NCBI GenBank assembly: GCA_021781625.1
Contig: JAJXWL010000014.1
Location: forward strand, 1-21,086
Length of the DNA: 21,086 bases
Direction of reading: 5' to 3'
Origin: a bacterium
GTDB lineage: Bacteria; Spirochaetota; Spirochaetia; JABEVK01
Shown here: positions 16,152 through 21,086 of the stretch, one piece after another
Layout: every line of letters starts with the position of its first letter
Numbering within the stretch: the first letter of the stretch is position 1
The notes under the pieces: generated by a model
Databases searched by the model: none
What the model saw: the letters and a program-made list of their open reading frames with translations, nothing else
Told to the model about the DNA's origin: nothing
Made by a program: the position numbers and the translations under genes

Positions 16152-16748
16152 ATGCGGGTGACTGTCTTCAGTGCGGTAATACTATCCTTGATCGGATGCG
16201 ATACAAAGCCAGTAATTCCGGCATTAAATGACCTTTCAACCTTGCCGAAATTTCGCTAGGCAACATCGCCAGCGGTTCAGTGGGACTATATTGACCTTTC
16301 GAAAACCGTCGCTAATTGGTCGAGTGTGGCGATAACAATTGACGTCGACCAGACTAATAAACGGATTCTAGTCGGCACAGTTGCAATCGAGACTGAAGGA
16401 AACGGACTTCTCCTCAGTAATGATAATGGGCTAACTTGGGATAATATTTTCCCTGCCCAAAATAAACAAAAAATTGGTAATGAAACCAGTTTTCTATCGG
16501 TCGCACTCTTGAAGAACTATGTACTGTGTCGCAGTCTTGACCAAGACCTTTACTACTCGACTGATGAGGGAAAGTCCTGGGTTCGAGTGAATCTCCAGAT
16601 GCCCGCAAGCGATGTCTCTGTGAATTCCGAAGAGTGGCTTGGCTCCGGTCCAAGAAATCTGGTTGTTTCCTACAATAGTGGAAGTAGTTGGAAATTGATA
16701 ACCAGTGCTGGGGCGGAATCGAACTCTCGGATTGCCCATTCCCAGTAG
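16152..16748 (+). pseudogene. Asp-box (BNR-repeat) lipoprotein gene interrupted by one in-frame TAG
   Basis: From ATG 16152 (or GTG 16140) the frame gives MRVTVFSAVILSLIGC, a signal with a canonical LIGC lipobox (Cys16), and runs to a TAG at 16257-16259. The same frame then continues without another stop to 16748. The continuation carries three Asp-box-like turns: SNDNGLTW, STDEGKSW and the degenerate SYNSGSSW, each after a hydrophobic strand, as in sialidase-type and photosystem-assembly-type beta-propellers. The simplest reading is one lipoprotein gene with a premature amber stop; the distal part alone could only start at GTG 16326 without a signal peptide. At about 198 residues it would also be short for a propeller. 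Read-through is possible but unsupported. Confidence 0.6.
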
Positions 16749-16768
16749 CTTCCTGGTCATTGAAAGCC

Positions 16769-16820
16769 TGCGATAACTGTCTTGACATATTCCGGGGTAG
16801 GTTCCTGGAAAGTTATCGCA
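16769..16820. repeat. Perfect 10-bp inverted repeat upstream of the DUF998-like gene
   Basis: TGCGATAACT (16769-16778) and AGTTATCGCA (16811-16820) are exact reverse complements, 32 bases apart. The right arm lies just before a TAGAAT (16827-16832) that could be the -10 element of the next gene, so the pair could be operator half-sites. Confidence 0.5.
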
Positions 16821-16892
16821 CATAGCTAGAATCAGAGGTAAAAAAAAGCGTATTGTACGAAGGCAGAACCACGATCACAAGGGGAGCCTCTT

Positions 16893-17477
16893 ATGTTTTT
16901 TCTTTTGACCTTTGCGGCGATTTCACTCAGTGTGTGTGTCATCTCTTTAATTTTGCTGCATGTTTTACCGACTGGACTGTCACCAGTTAATTCTTTTGTT
17001 AGTTCTTATGCTTTGAACAGGTATGGAATGCTATACGGCATACAAGCGTTTTGTTCTGGTCTCGCGGCGGGATTCCTTGCCTTTGCCATGGTTAAATCGG
17101 GATTACTTTTTGCCAGTTCAGGTTTGGTCGCCTTGGTATCCTACGCGATATCAAGATTGCTTATTCCTTTTTTTCCTACAGATGTCAAAGGACAATCGAC
17201 CATAAAGGGAAAGGTACACTTAGTACTTGCTATCGTGTCATTCTCGGGGATTGCGGTCGCTACTGCTCATGTCCATTTTATACATGCGACGCCAGCCGAA
17301 ATGCTGTTTTTGAATACCTTTTCTGTTATTACCATCATAAGTACTCTCGCGCTAGTTCTAACGATTCGTTTGAATCAATTTAAGGCTATAAGGGGGCTGA
17401 TTGAACGGGGAATATATTTCGGAGCGTTAGGCTGGATAGGGTCCGCACTAGTTTGCTTTTTTTCAGGTGTTGCTTAG
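16893..17477 (+). CDS. DUF998-like integral membrane protein
   Basis: A 194-residue protein with about six hydrophobic helices (near residues 3-27, 48-69, 72-93, 107-128, 135-160, 174-192). The segment after helix 1, HVLPTGLSPVNSFVSSYALNRYG, and FFPTDVKG after helix 3 match the DUF998 pattern. The function of that family is unknown to me. AGGGGAG precedes the ATG. The gene appears intact and has its own upstream region with an inverted repeat. The 179 bases after it, up to the IS3 element, hold nothing I can assign. Confidence 0.72.
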   Translation: MFFLLTFAAISLSVCVISLILLHVLPTGLSPVNSFVSSYALNRYGMLYGIQAFCSGLAAGFLAFAMVKSGLLFASSGLVALVSYAISRLLIPFFPTDVKGQSTIKGKVHLVLAIVSFSGIAVATAHVHFIHATPAEMLFLNTFSVITIISTLALVLTIRLNQFKAIRGLIERGIYFGALGWIGSALVCFFSGVA

Positions 17478-17724
17478 CAGATATCCTGACTTATGAGAGA
17501 CATTTATTAATTGCGGTTTTGGAGTCTGAGTCTGATATTTATCTGGCGGAAAATATGATAACTGCTTCTAGGGTAGTAGGGCCAAATATCAACCAACCGT
17601 CCGTCTGGAATAACGGCATGCTAACGAGAGAAATTAACTGTGCCGTACAGGAAGAATATGCTGGCCCCAGGTTTTTGGACCACCTACTTTGTTAGGTAGT
17701 ATAGTATGAATTCTCGGGGGCAGT

Positions 17725-17997
17725 ATGGATAAGCGGCGGACATTCAGTGATAAAACGAAGTTTGAGGTTGTGTTAGAAGTTTTGAAGGGTCAGCGAACCA
17801 TGGCGGAGATTGCTGCCCAGTTTGAAGTTCACCCGATCCAGGTCGGACGCTGGAAGAAAGTATTCCTTGAACGAGGCCCTTCGATGTTCTTCTCTGGTAA
17901 AACAGCTGAAGAAACCGAGTGGGAGTCTGAGCGAGAGCGGCAGATGAAAAAAATCGGTGAGAAAGGAATGGAACTCGACTTTGCAAAAAAAACTTGA
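17725..17997 (+). CDS. IS3-family transposase OrfA (helix-turn-helix)
   Basis: A 90-residue protein with the IS3 OrfA layout: RRTFSDKTKFEVVLEVL, a helix-turn-helix (about 26-47, MAEIAAQFEVHPIQVGRWKK), and a charged C-terminal helix (ESERERQMKKIGE) that normally forms a leucine zipper. It binds the IS ends. It ends at TGA 17995-17997 just after a run of eight A. The downstream orfB frame is +1 relative to orfA, not the usual -1, so normal programmed frameshifting to OrfAB is not evident; the -1 frame meets a stop within ten codons. Confidence 0.82.
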   Translation: MDKRRTFSDKTKFEVVLEVLKGQRTMAEIAAQFEVHPIQVGRWKKVFLERGPSMFFSGKTAEETEWESERERQMKKIGEKGMELDFAKKT

Positions 17998-18822
17998 AAC
18001 GACTGGGACTACTGTAAGGCGGGCGATGGTCTTGCCCGCCGAGCGGCTGTTGATCCGTAAGCAGTGTGAGCTGCTGGAGGTCAGCCGCTCCAGCTATTAC
18101 AACAGGCCTCGACCCGAATCAGAGGCCACGATTAAACTAATGAACCGGCTCGACGAAATCTTCACCGACAATCTCGATTATGGCAGCCGAATGATGTGCA
18201 AGGTTCTGCGCCTTCAGGATGGCATGGTGGTCAACCGCAAGCGAATCCGTCGATTGATGCAGAAGATGGCTATCTGCGCCATTTATCCGGGAAAGAACAC
18301 CAGTAAGTCCGGAAAGGGCACACAACACCGCCCAACCACGTCTGGTGCACCAACATCACCTACATTCGCATGAAGCGGGGTTTCATCTACCTTGTGGCCA
18401 TCATGGATTGGGGAACCAAAAAGATCCTCTCCTGGGAAATCTCCCAGACTCTAGAAAACGACTTTTGTATCTCGGCACTCAAGCGAGCCCTCGCCCGCTG
18501 GGGTCACCCGGAAATCTTCAACTCCGACCAGGGTTCCCAGTTCAGTAGCTACAACTTCCAAAAAGTCCTGGCTGACCACGAAATCCAGATCAGCATGGAC
18601 GGTCGAGGACGGGCCACTGACAACATTGCTATCGAACGGTTCTGGCGAACCCTGAACCGTGCCGAGGTTTACCTCAACGAGTACCACAGCCCCATCGATG
18701 CCTACCGGGGAATCTCCAGGTGCATCAACAAGTATAATTCCCAGCGCCCCCACACTGCCAACGGAGACCTGACTCCAGACCGAGCCTACGACAAACATAT
18801 CACCCAGAAAAAGGAGGCCTAA
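17957..18822 (+). pseudogene. IS3-family transposase OrfB (DDE integrase), frameshifted
   Basis: The N-terminal part (17957-18373 frame) has IRKQCELLEVSRSSYYNRP and the YGSRMMCKVL segment of the HTH_21 domain; the rest (18370-18822 frame) has the rve integrase core. The two frames join near 18315-18340, where sequence expected between GKG and RPNxVW is missing, so a small deletion caused the shift. In the catalytic core the second Asp (NSDQGSQF) and the Glu (NIAIERFWR) are kept, but the first Asp, normally WCTDITYI, is Asn (AAC at 18352-18354). Both changes predict an inactive transposase. Confidence 0.82.
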
Positions 18823-18872
18823 ACTAACTTAAAATCCGCACGAAGTGGTCTTGACGATGGGGGCCAGCATAC

Positions 18873-18983
18873 CCCCAACGCGAAGCCATCGAAACGGTTA
18901 TCTACTTGTGTGAAATCGCCCGAGGGGTCAACGACGCTTGCTGGCACCTGCTGATTTACCGATCAAGGCGGAAACCTATTTAA
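18873..18983 (+). pseudogene. Scrap of a possible type III restriction helicase
   Basis: Directly after the IS right end, a short frame reads PQREAIETVIYLCEIARG and stops at 18983. The QREAIET-IYL-E pattern is like the segment before the Walker A motif in type III restriction/DEAD-like helicases. Only about 36 codons remain, with no motif I, so this is at best debris. Assignment is tentative. Confidence 0.28.
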
Positions 18984-19117
18984 AGTCAGGTCGATACAAG
19001 TTAGTTGATGTACAGCGGATCCTGCACAAGTCTGTTAGTATCGGAGATAGCGGACAAGCAAGACAAAAGCATACAGGTGGATGTCTGGTGTAGCCCGTTA
19101 CCGGCATTTACTATTCG

Positions 19118-19138
19118 CCCATTGGGAATGGGTTTTTT
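19118..19138 (+). terminator. Terminator-like hairpin with T-run
   Basis: CCCATT / AATGGG (19118-19123 with 19127-19132), a three-base loop and six T follow. The stem is short. It lies just ahead of the group II intron domain V, so it may belong to the intron's variable domain IV instead. Apart from this and the helicase scrap, 18984-19159 shows nothing I can assign. Confidence 0.4.
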
Positions 19139-19159
19139 GCCTATACGATTGAATACGAA

Positions 19160-19235
19160 GAGCCGTATGACGGAAGAATGTCACATACGGTTCCGTGAGA
19201 GGCTGGTGGTGAAATTCCCCAGGCCTACTCGACAT
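19160..19235 (+). mobile_element. 3' end of a bacterial group II intron (domains V and VI)
   Basis: Domain V is the 34-base hairpin 19160-19193: GAGCCGTATG pairs with CATACGGTTC apart from one G-U pair, and its length and sequence match bacterial domain V. Domain VI follows: GAGAGGCTGG (19197-19206) pairs with CCAGGCCTACTC (19219-19230), leaving A19227 unpaired as the branch-point adenosine, and the intron end falls near 19233-19235. No reverse transcriptase frame and no 5' end (GTGYG) is seen upstream, so this is a truncated copy. Confidence 0.72.
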
Positions 19236-19288
19236 GACTAGTTTTGGCGTCACGACCCTTGCAAAGCAAGGCTCGCGAAAAAACAAAG

Positions 19289-19317
19289 TTGACAATTGTT
19301 ATACTGTTAGTTATACT
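19289..19317 (+). promoter_or_regulatory. Near-consensus promoter and direct-repeat operator of the toxin-antitoxin operon
   Basis: TTGACA (19289-19294), a 17-base spacer and TATACT (19312-19317). GTTATACT occurs twice, at 19298-19305 and 19310-19317, 12 bases apart, so the second copy covers the -10 element; this suits an operator for a ribbon-helix-helix antitoxin. The -10 ends only seven bases before the antitoxin ATG, so the message should be leaderless or nearly so. Confidence 0.75.
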
Positions 19318-19324
19318 TTAAAAT

Positions 19325-19555
19325 ATGAAGACTGCAATATCAATTGACGACAAAATTTTCGAACAAGCAGAGATAGCTGCTAAAGAACTTGGAATCACAA
19401 GAAGTAGCTTGTATACGCAGGCAGTTCAAGAATTTATTAAGAATCATTTGCCAAATGCGATTACAGATAAGTATAATCAAGTTTACTCTAATATCATTTC
19501 CGATGAAGAAATTAACAGGATAGCATACAACACGCTATCTAAGGTTGAATGGTGA
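19325..19555 (+). CDS. Ribbon-helix-helix antitoxin (MazE-like)
   Basis: A 76-residue protein with a ribbon-helix-helix N-terminus: strand KTAISI, helix IFEQAEIAAKELG, turn ITRS, helix SLYTQAVQEFIKNH (up to about residue 40). The C-terminal part (AITDKYNQVYSNI onward) would be the unstructured toxin-binding region. It should bind the repeated GTTATACT at its own promoter. There is no Shine-Dalgarno sequence; the start codon lies about seven bases after the -10 element. The gene overlaps the toxin gene (TGATG). It is AT-rich, like the toxin gene, and probably acquired. Confidence 0.85.
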   Translation: MKTAISIDDKIFEQAEIAAKELGITRSSLYTQAVQEFIKNHLPNAITDKYNQVYSNIISDEEINRIAYNTLSKVEW

Positions 19556-19896
19556 TGATAAAAGGAGAAATTTGGTGGGCAGACTTGCCAGAGCCGATTG
19601 GGTCCACTCCGGGAAAGAGGAGACCAGTACTAATATTGCAAAATGACTTAATTAATAGGTCAAGAATAGCAACGGTTATTGTGGCTTCAATAACGTCAAA
19701 TACTGATTTGGCGAAGGCGCCAGGAAACGTTTTGCTAAACAAATCTGATAGCAATTTAGATAGAAATTCAGTTGTAAACCTTTCGCAAATAATAACAATC
19801 GACAAAACCTGGTTAACAGAAAACGTTGGCATGTTAAGAAAAGAGCTAATTAGTCATCTGGACGAGAGTTTAAAGTTAGTTTTGGATATTGCTTGA
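19555..19896 (+). CDS. mazF: MazF/PemK-family endoribonuclease toxin
   Basis: A growth-inhibiting, sequence-specific mRNA interferase. From ATG 19555 the protein has 113 residues, normal for the family. Motifs: GEIWWADLPEP at the N-terminus, the PGKRRPVLILQND segment with the catalytic Arg, VIVASITSN with the catalytic Thr, and SVVNLSQIITIDK. I prefer ATG 19555 because it couples to the antitoxin stop as TGATG and lies ten bases after AAGG; ATG 19549, two codons upstream, is possible. All motifs are intact, so the pair is probably functional. Confidence 0.88.
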   Translation: MIKGEIWWADLPEPIGSTPGKRRPVLILQNDLINRSRIATVIVASITSNTDLAKAPGNVLLNKSDSNLDRNSVVNLSQIITIDKTWLTENVGMLRKELISHLDESLKLVLDIA

Positions 19897-19920
19897 TTTG
19901 CATTTTTGGCTAACAACTGC

Positions 19921-19963
19921 GGAAGACGAACGCGAGTGAACCCTTGATGAGGTGTCGTAATGA
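19921..19963 (+). other. Structured-RNA-like motif B, possible group II intron debris
   Basis: GACGAACGcgAGTGAACC, then six bases and GAGGT, pairs closely with motif A at 14717-14757. The following bases (ATGTCCAATGGGATC and ACCTGACAACCGTAC, to about 20005) also look like the internal part of a group II intron. It lies 25 bases after the toxin stop. Confidence 0.4.
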
Positions 19964-20046
19964 TGTCCAATGGGATCAAAAGGTAAGAAACCTGACAACC
20001 GTACTTGTGGTCCCCGGCATAGAAATGGCGTGATCCCTCAATTGGT

Positions 20047-20460
20047 TCACCAGGGCTTCAACAAGGTTCCTTCGATCAGTACAGCCTGGAGAACATACTT
20101 TTCTAAGTACGCCACAGCTGAAACAGAATCATCGATCACGACCTTGGCTGGTGAGGTTCGAAATCCTACACGGTAGCCAGGAAGGTCAATCGACTTGGCT
20201 TTGACCCCTGAGAGCTTGTCACTCAGGTAGGGACGAAGAAGCGACTCCATGTAGCTGACCGTCTGTTCGTATTTCTCACTGGCCTTGGTGTGCCAGGATT
20301 GAACGCGGTCTCGGATCACTTGGTTGGCCCCGTCGAGGGTGATGACCAGAAAGTGCTCCTGGGGTTTGTTGGCATACCGACGAACGGCTTGGAAGATGTC
20401 CGAGGGACACGCGACTCTTAGTGGGGGATCACGACGTTCTGAAACTAAGTCATAAGTCAT
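20047..20460 (-). CDS. RadC-Gam-like chimera, probably a gene remnant
   Basis: A 137-residue frame with AGGAGG before its ATG. Residues 1 to about 50 look like the start of a RadC/JAB domain (PSDIFQAVRRYA, PQEHFLVITLDGANQVI), but the catalytic HxHPSG part is absent. From about residue 52 (SWHTKASEKYEQTVSYMESL, then SIDLPGYRVGFR and KVVIDD) it resembles the phage host-nuclease inhibitor Gam; the Gp157 family is an alternative. Near 20070-20090 the Gam frame seems to shift: another frame continues RRNLVEALVNQLRDHAIS, like a Gam C-terminus, while this one stops at LLKPW. So two genes appear fused by deletion and then frameshifted. Its start overlaps the small gene upstream (ATGA). Confidence 0.55.
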   Translation of the reverse strand: MTYDLVSERRDPPLRVACPSDIFQAVRRYANKPQEHFLVITLDGANQVIRDRVQSWHTKASEKYEQTVSYMESLLRPYLSDKLSGVKAKSIDLPGYRVGFRTSPAKVVIDDSVSAVAYLEKYVLQAVLIEGTLLKPW

Positions 20461-20612
20461 GGAATAACCTCCTGGGAGAGAATGATGGTAAGACCTTCTT
20501 GGACGAGGTCTTGGATGGAGAAAAGAGAGAACGCCAGACCTTGAGTTTCGTGGTGGTCGAGGCGTGAGAGCGCATCCCCTAGGATGGGCTCGATTTGAGA
20601 TTTGATGTTCAT
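20457..20612 (-). CDS. Small protein of unknown function (51 aa)
   Basis: A short leftward gene with a strong AAGGAGG eight bases before its ATG, stopping in an ATGA overlap with the RadC-Gam-like gene; both features argue that it is or was translated. The 51 residues start MNIKSQIEPILGDALSRL and look largely helical (EPILGDALSRL, FSIQDLVQEGLTIIL). No signal peptide, cysteine or known motif is seen. It probably belongs to a phage or plasmid operon whose other genes are damaged. Confidence 0.55.
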   Translation of the reverse strand: MNIKSQIEPILGDALSRLDHHETQGLAFSLFSIQDLVQEGLTIILSQEVIP

Positions 20613-20641
20613 GAAACCTCCTTGTGTTCATTCAGGGGGGA

Positions 20642-20870
20642 CTATCTAGTTGAAAAAGCTTTCTCATAGACTGGACGTACTATGAACAGATGAGGCTCCG
20701 GGTAGAGATTGACGCGGTGGTGATCAAAGCCTTGGATGAACAACGGATTGCGCGCGAGATCGGGGAAAGAGTGAAACATCTGAGGCGAAAGGTAGGTATG
20801 ACCTTGCCTGAGCGTCGGTGATTCCCAGGCGTTTGGCAACTTCGAGCCTACCGAGCAGTCTAGGGGGCAT
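20642..20870 (-). other. Possible broken small gene with an HTH-like start
   Basis: From ATG 20870 leftward the frame gives MPPRLLGRLEVAKRLGITDA, like the helix-turn-helix of excisionase-type DNA-binding proteins, but it ends after 48 codons. A second frame, 20839 to 20642 (starting at TTG), continues with FIQGFDHHRVNLYPEPHLF and stops at 20642. The two could be halves of one frameshifted gene, or either may be chance. No good ribosome site is present. Confidence 0.22.
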
Positions 20871-20889
20871 TAGGATGATCCAGAGCCGT

Positions 20890-20981
20890 CTTTAGGTAGA
20901 TTTCGGGTGTCACACCTAAAGATTGGGTGTCATTTTGGATCGGATTGGGTGCTTCACCTAAACTTTGGATGAAATTGGGTG
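20890..20981. repeat. Cluster of direct and inverted repeats
   Basis: The 18-base unit TTTGGATnnnATTGGGTG occurs at 20934-20951 and 20964-20981, 30 bases apart. ATTGGGTG occurs a third time at 20922, and CACCTAAA at 20913 and 20955. CTTTAGGT (20890-20897) is the exact complement of ACCTAAAG (20914-20921). The array lies just upstream of the AbrB-like gene's promoter. Confidence 0.6.
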
Positions 20982-20997
20982 ATGGGCTTTGACTCGG

Positions 20998-21026
20998 TTG
21001 ACCCCCTGGAGTTCAGAGTGTATTAC
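20998..21026 (+). promoter_or_regulatory. Candidate promoter for the AbrB-like gene
   Basis: TTGACC (20998-21003), a 17-base spacer and TATTAC (21021-21026). A small palindrome CTTAC-A-GTAAG follows and overlaps the ribosome site AAGGAGG, as an autoregulatory operator could. Confidence 0.5.
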
Positions 21027-21047
21027 TTACAGTAAGGAGGTCTTACG

Positions 21048-21086
21048 ATGTCGCCAAGCATAGCCACAATGACGAGCAAAGGGCAG
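21048..21086 (+). CDS. AbrB/MazE-like swapped-hairpin protein, first 13 codons
   Basis: Only the start is in the window: ATG 21048 behind AAGGAGG, reading MSPSIATMTSKGQ. The ATMTSKGQ segment is the usual opening of AbrB/SpoVT/MazE-type DNA-binding domains, most often antitoxins, with a toxin gene (VapC or MazF type) expected just downstream. The repeats before it could be operator sites. Confidence is limited by the short length. Confidence 0.6.
   Translation, partial: MSPSIATMTSKGQ

Larger units (their letters stand above)
17657..18871 (+). mobile_element. IS3-family insertion sequence, decayed
   Basis: The element spans about 1.2 kb, bounded by inverted repeats: TATGCTGGCCCC at 17657-17668 and its exact complement at 18860-18871, with a further GACCAC match inside each end. 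It carries orfA and a broken orfB in the usual IS3 order. The true tips may be one or two bases inside (TGCTGG...). I see no target-site duplication: the flanks GAA and CCC differ, so a rearrangement or long decay is likely. The sequence after the right end seems to belong to a different gene than that before the left end. Confidence 0.8.

Noticed and set aside
16414..16823. Two leftward frames (124 and 109 residues) across the Asp-box gene.
   Set aside because: Antisense to a frame with clear Asp-box repeats; composition looks non-coding.
17654..18874. Target-site duplication around the IS3 element.
   Set aside because: Flanking triplets GAA and CCC do not match, and shifting the assumed ends by one to three bases does not create a match.
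19257..19271. Perfect hairpin CCTTGC-AAA-GCAAGG considered as terminator.
   Set aside because: No T-run follows; it could be chance or part of the intron insertion site.
20461..20631. Arg/Pro-rich N-terminal extension of the RadC-Gam-like frame.
   Set aside because: The stretch is already used in another frame by the 51-residue gene with a strong ribosome site, and ATG 20460 has its own AGGAGG.
1..21086. tRNA, rRNA genes and CRISPR arrays.
   Set aside because: No cloverleaf with a T-loop signature, no rRNA-like sequence and no regularly spaced identical repeats were seen by eye.

Overview
The window reads as a chromosomal segment of a spirochaete (phylum Spirochaetota). The clearest marker is the partial gene at the left edge, a flagellar sheath protein FlaA, a family restricted to spirochaetes with periplasmic flagella. 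Lipoprotein genes with lipoboxes, an lgt gene and an outer-membrane-style LysM protein fit a diderm. Exact genus cannot be told from the sequence alone.

Positions 1-13150 form a dense, ordinary housekeeping region with short spacers and overlapping genes. In order: flaA (3' part) with a bidirectional terminator; a convergent 54-residue His-rich lipoprotein; a uroporphyrinogen-III methyltransferase; lgt; a LysM protein with a degenerate peptidase M23 domain; a group-2 sigma-70 factor; a leftward RsmB/NOP-type RNA methyltransferase; then a rightward coupled run of HAD phosphatase, phosphohexomutase and DEDDh exonuclease; a second coupled run of RRM RNA-binding protein, class I glutamine amidotransferase and DusA-type dihydrouridine synthase; and a large hybrid histidine kinase. 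The LysM/M23 gene next to a group-2 sigma gene resembles the nlpD-rpoS pair of gammaproteobacteria.

Positions 13151-21086 are an accessory region with a different texture: AT-richer genes, broken genes and mobile-element debris. It holds a bacterial-type poly(ADP-ribose) glycohydrolase homologue (leftward), the remains of a DndD/SMC-like ATPase, an orphan lipoprotein, an Asp-box lipoprotein gene cut by one in-frame TAG, a DUF998-like membrane protein, a decayed IS3-family element, a scrap that may come from a type III restriction helicase, the 3' end (domains V and VI) of a group II intron, a MazE/MazF-like toxin-antitoxin operon with a near-consensus promoter that predicts an almost leaderless message, and a leftward phage/plasmid-type cluster with a RadC-Gam chimera. 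Two distant spots (14717 and 19921) share a structured-RNA-like motif that I read as group II intron debris. The right edge catches the first 13 codons of an AbrB/MazE-like protein behind a promoter with a 30-bp-spaced direct repeat.

The intact working parts are the housekeeping operons, the PARG homologue and the toxin-antitoxin pair. I see no convincing complete new system; the accessory half looks like a worn-down defence and mobile-element hotspot. The most interesting leads are the nlpD-rpoS-like arrangement, the tiny His-rich lipoprotein, the amber-interrupted Asp-box lipoprotein, and the dispersed intron fragments.
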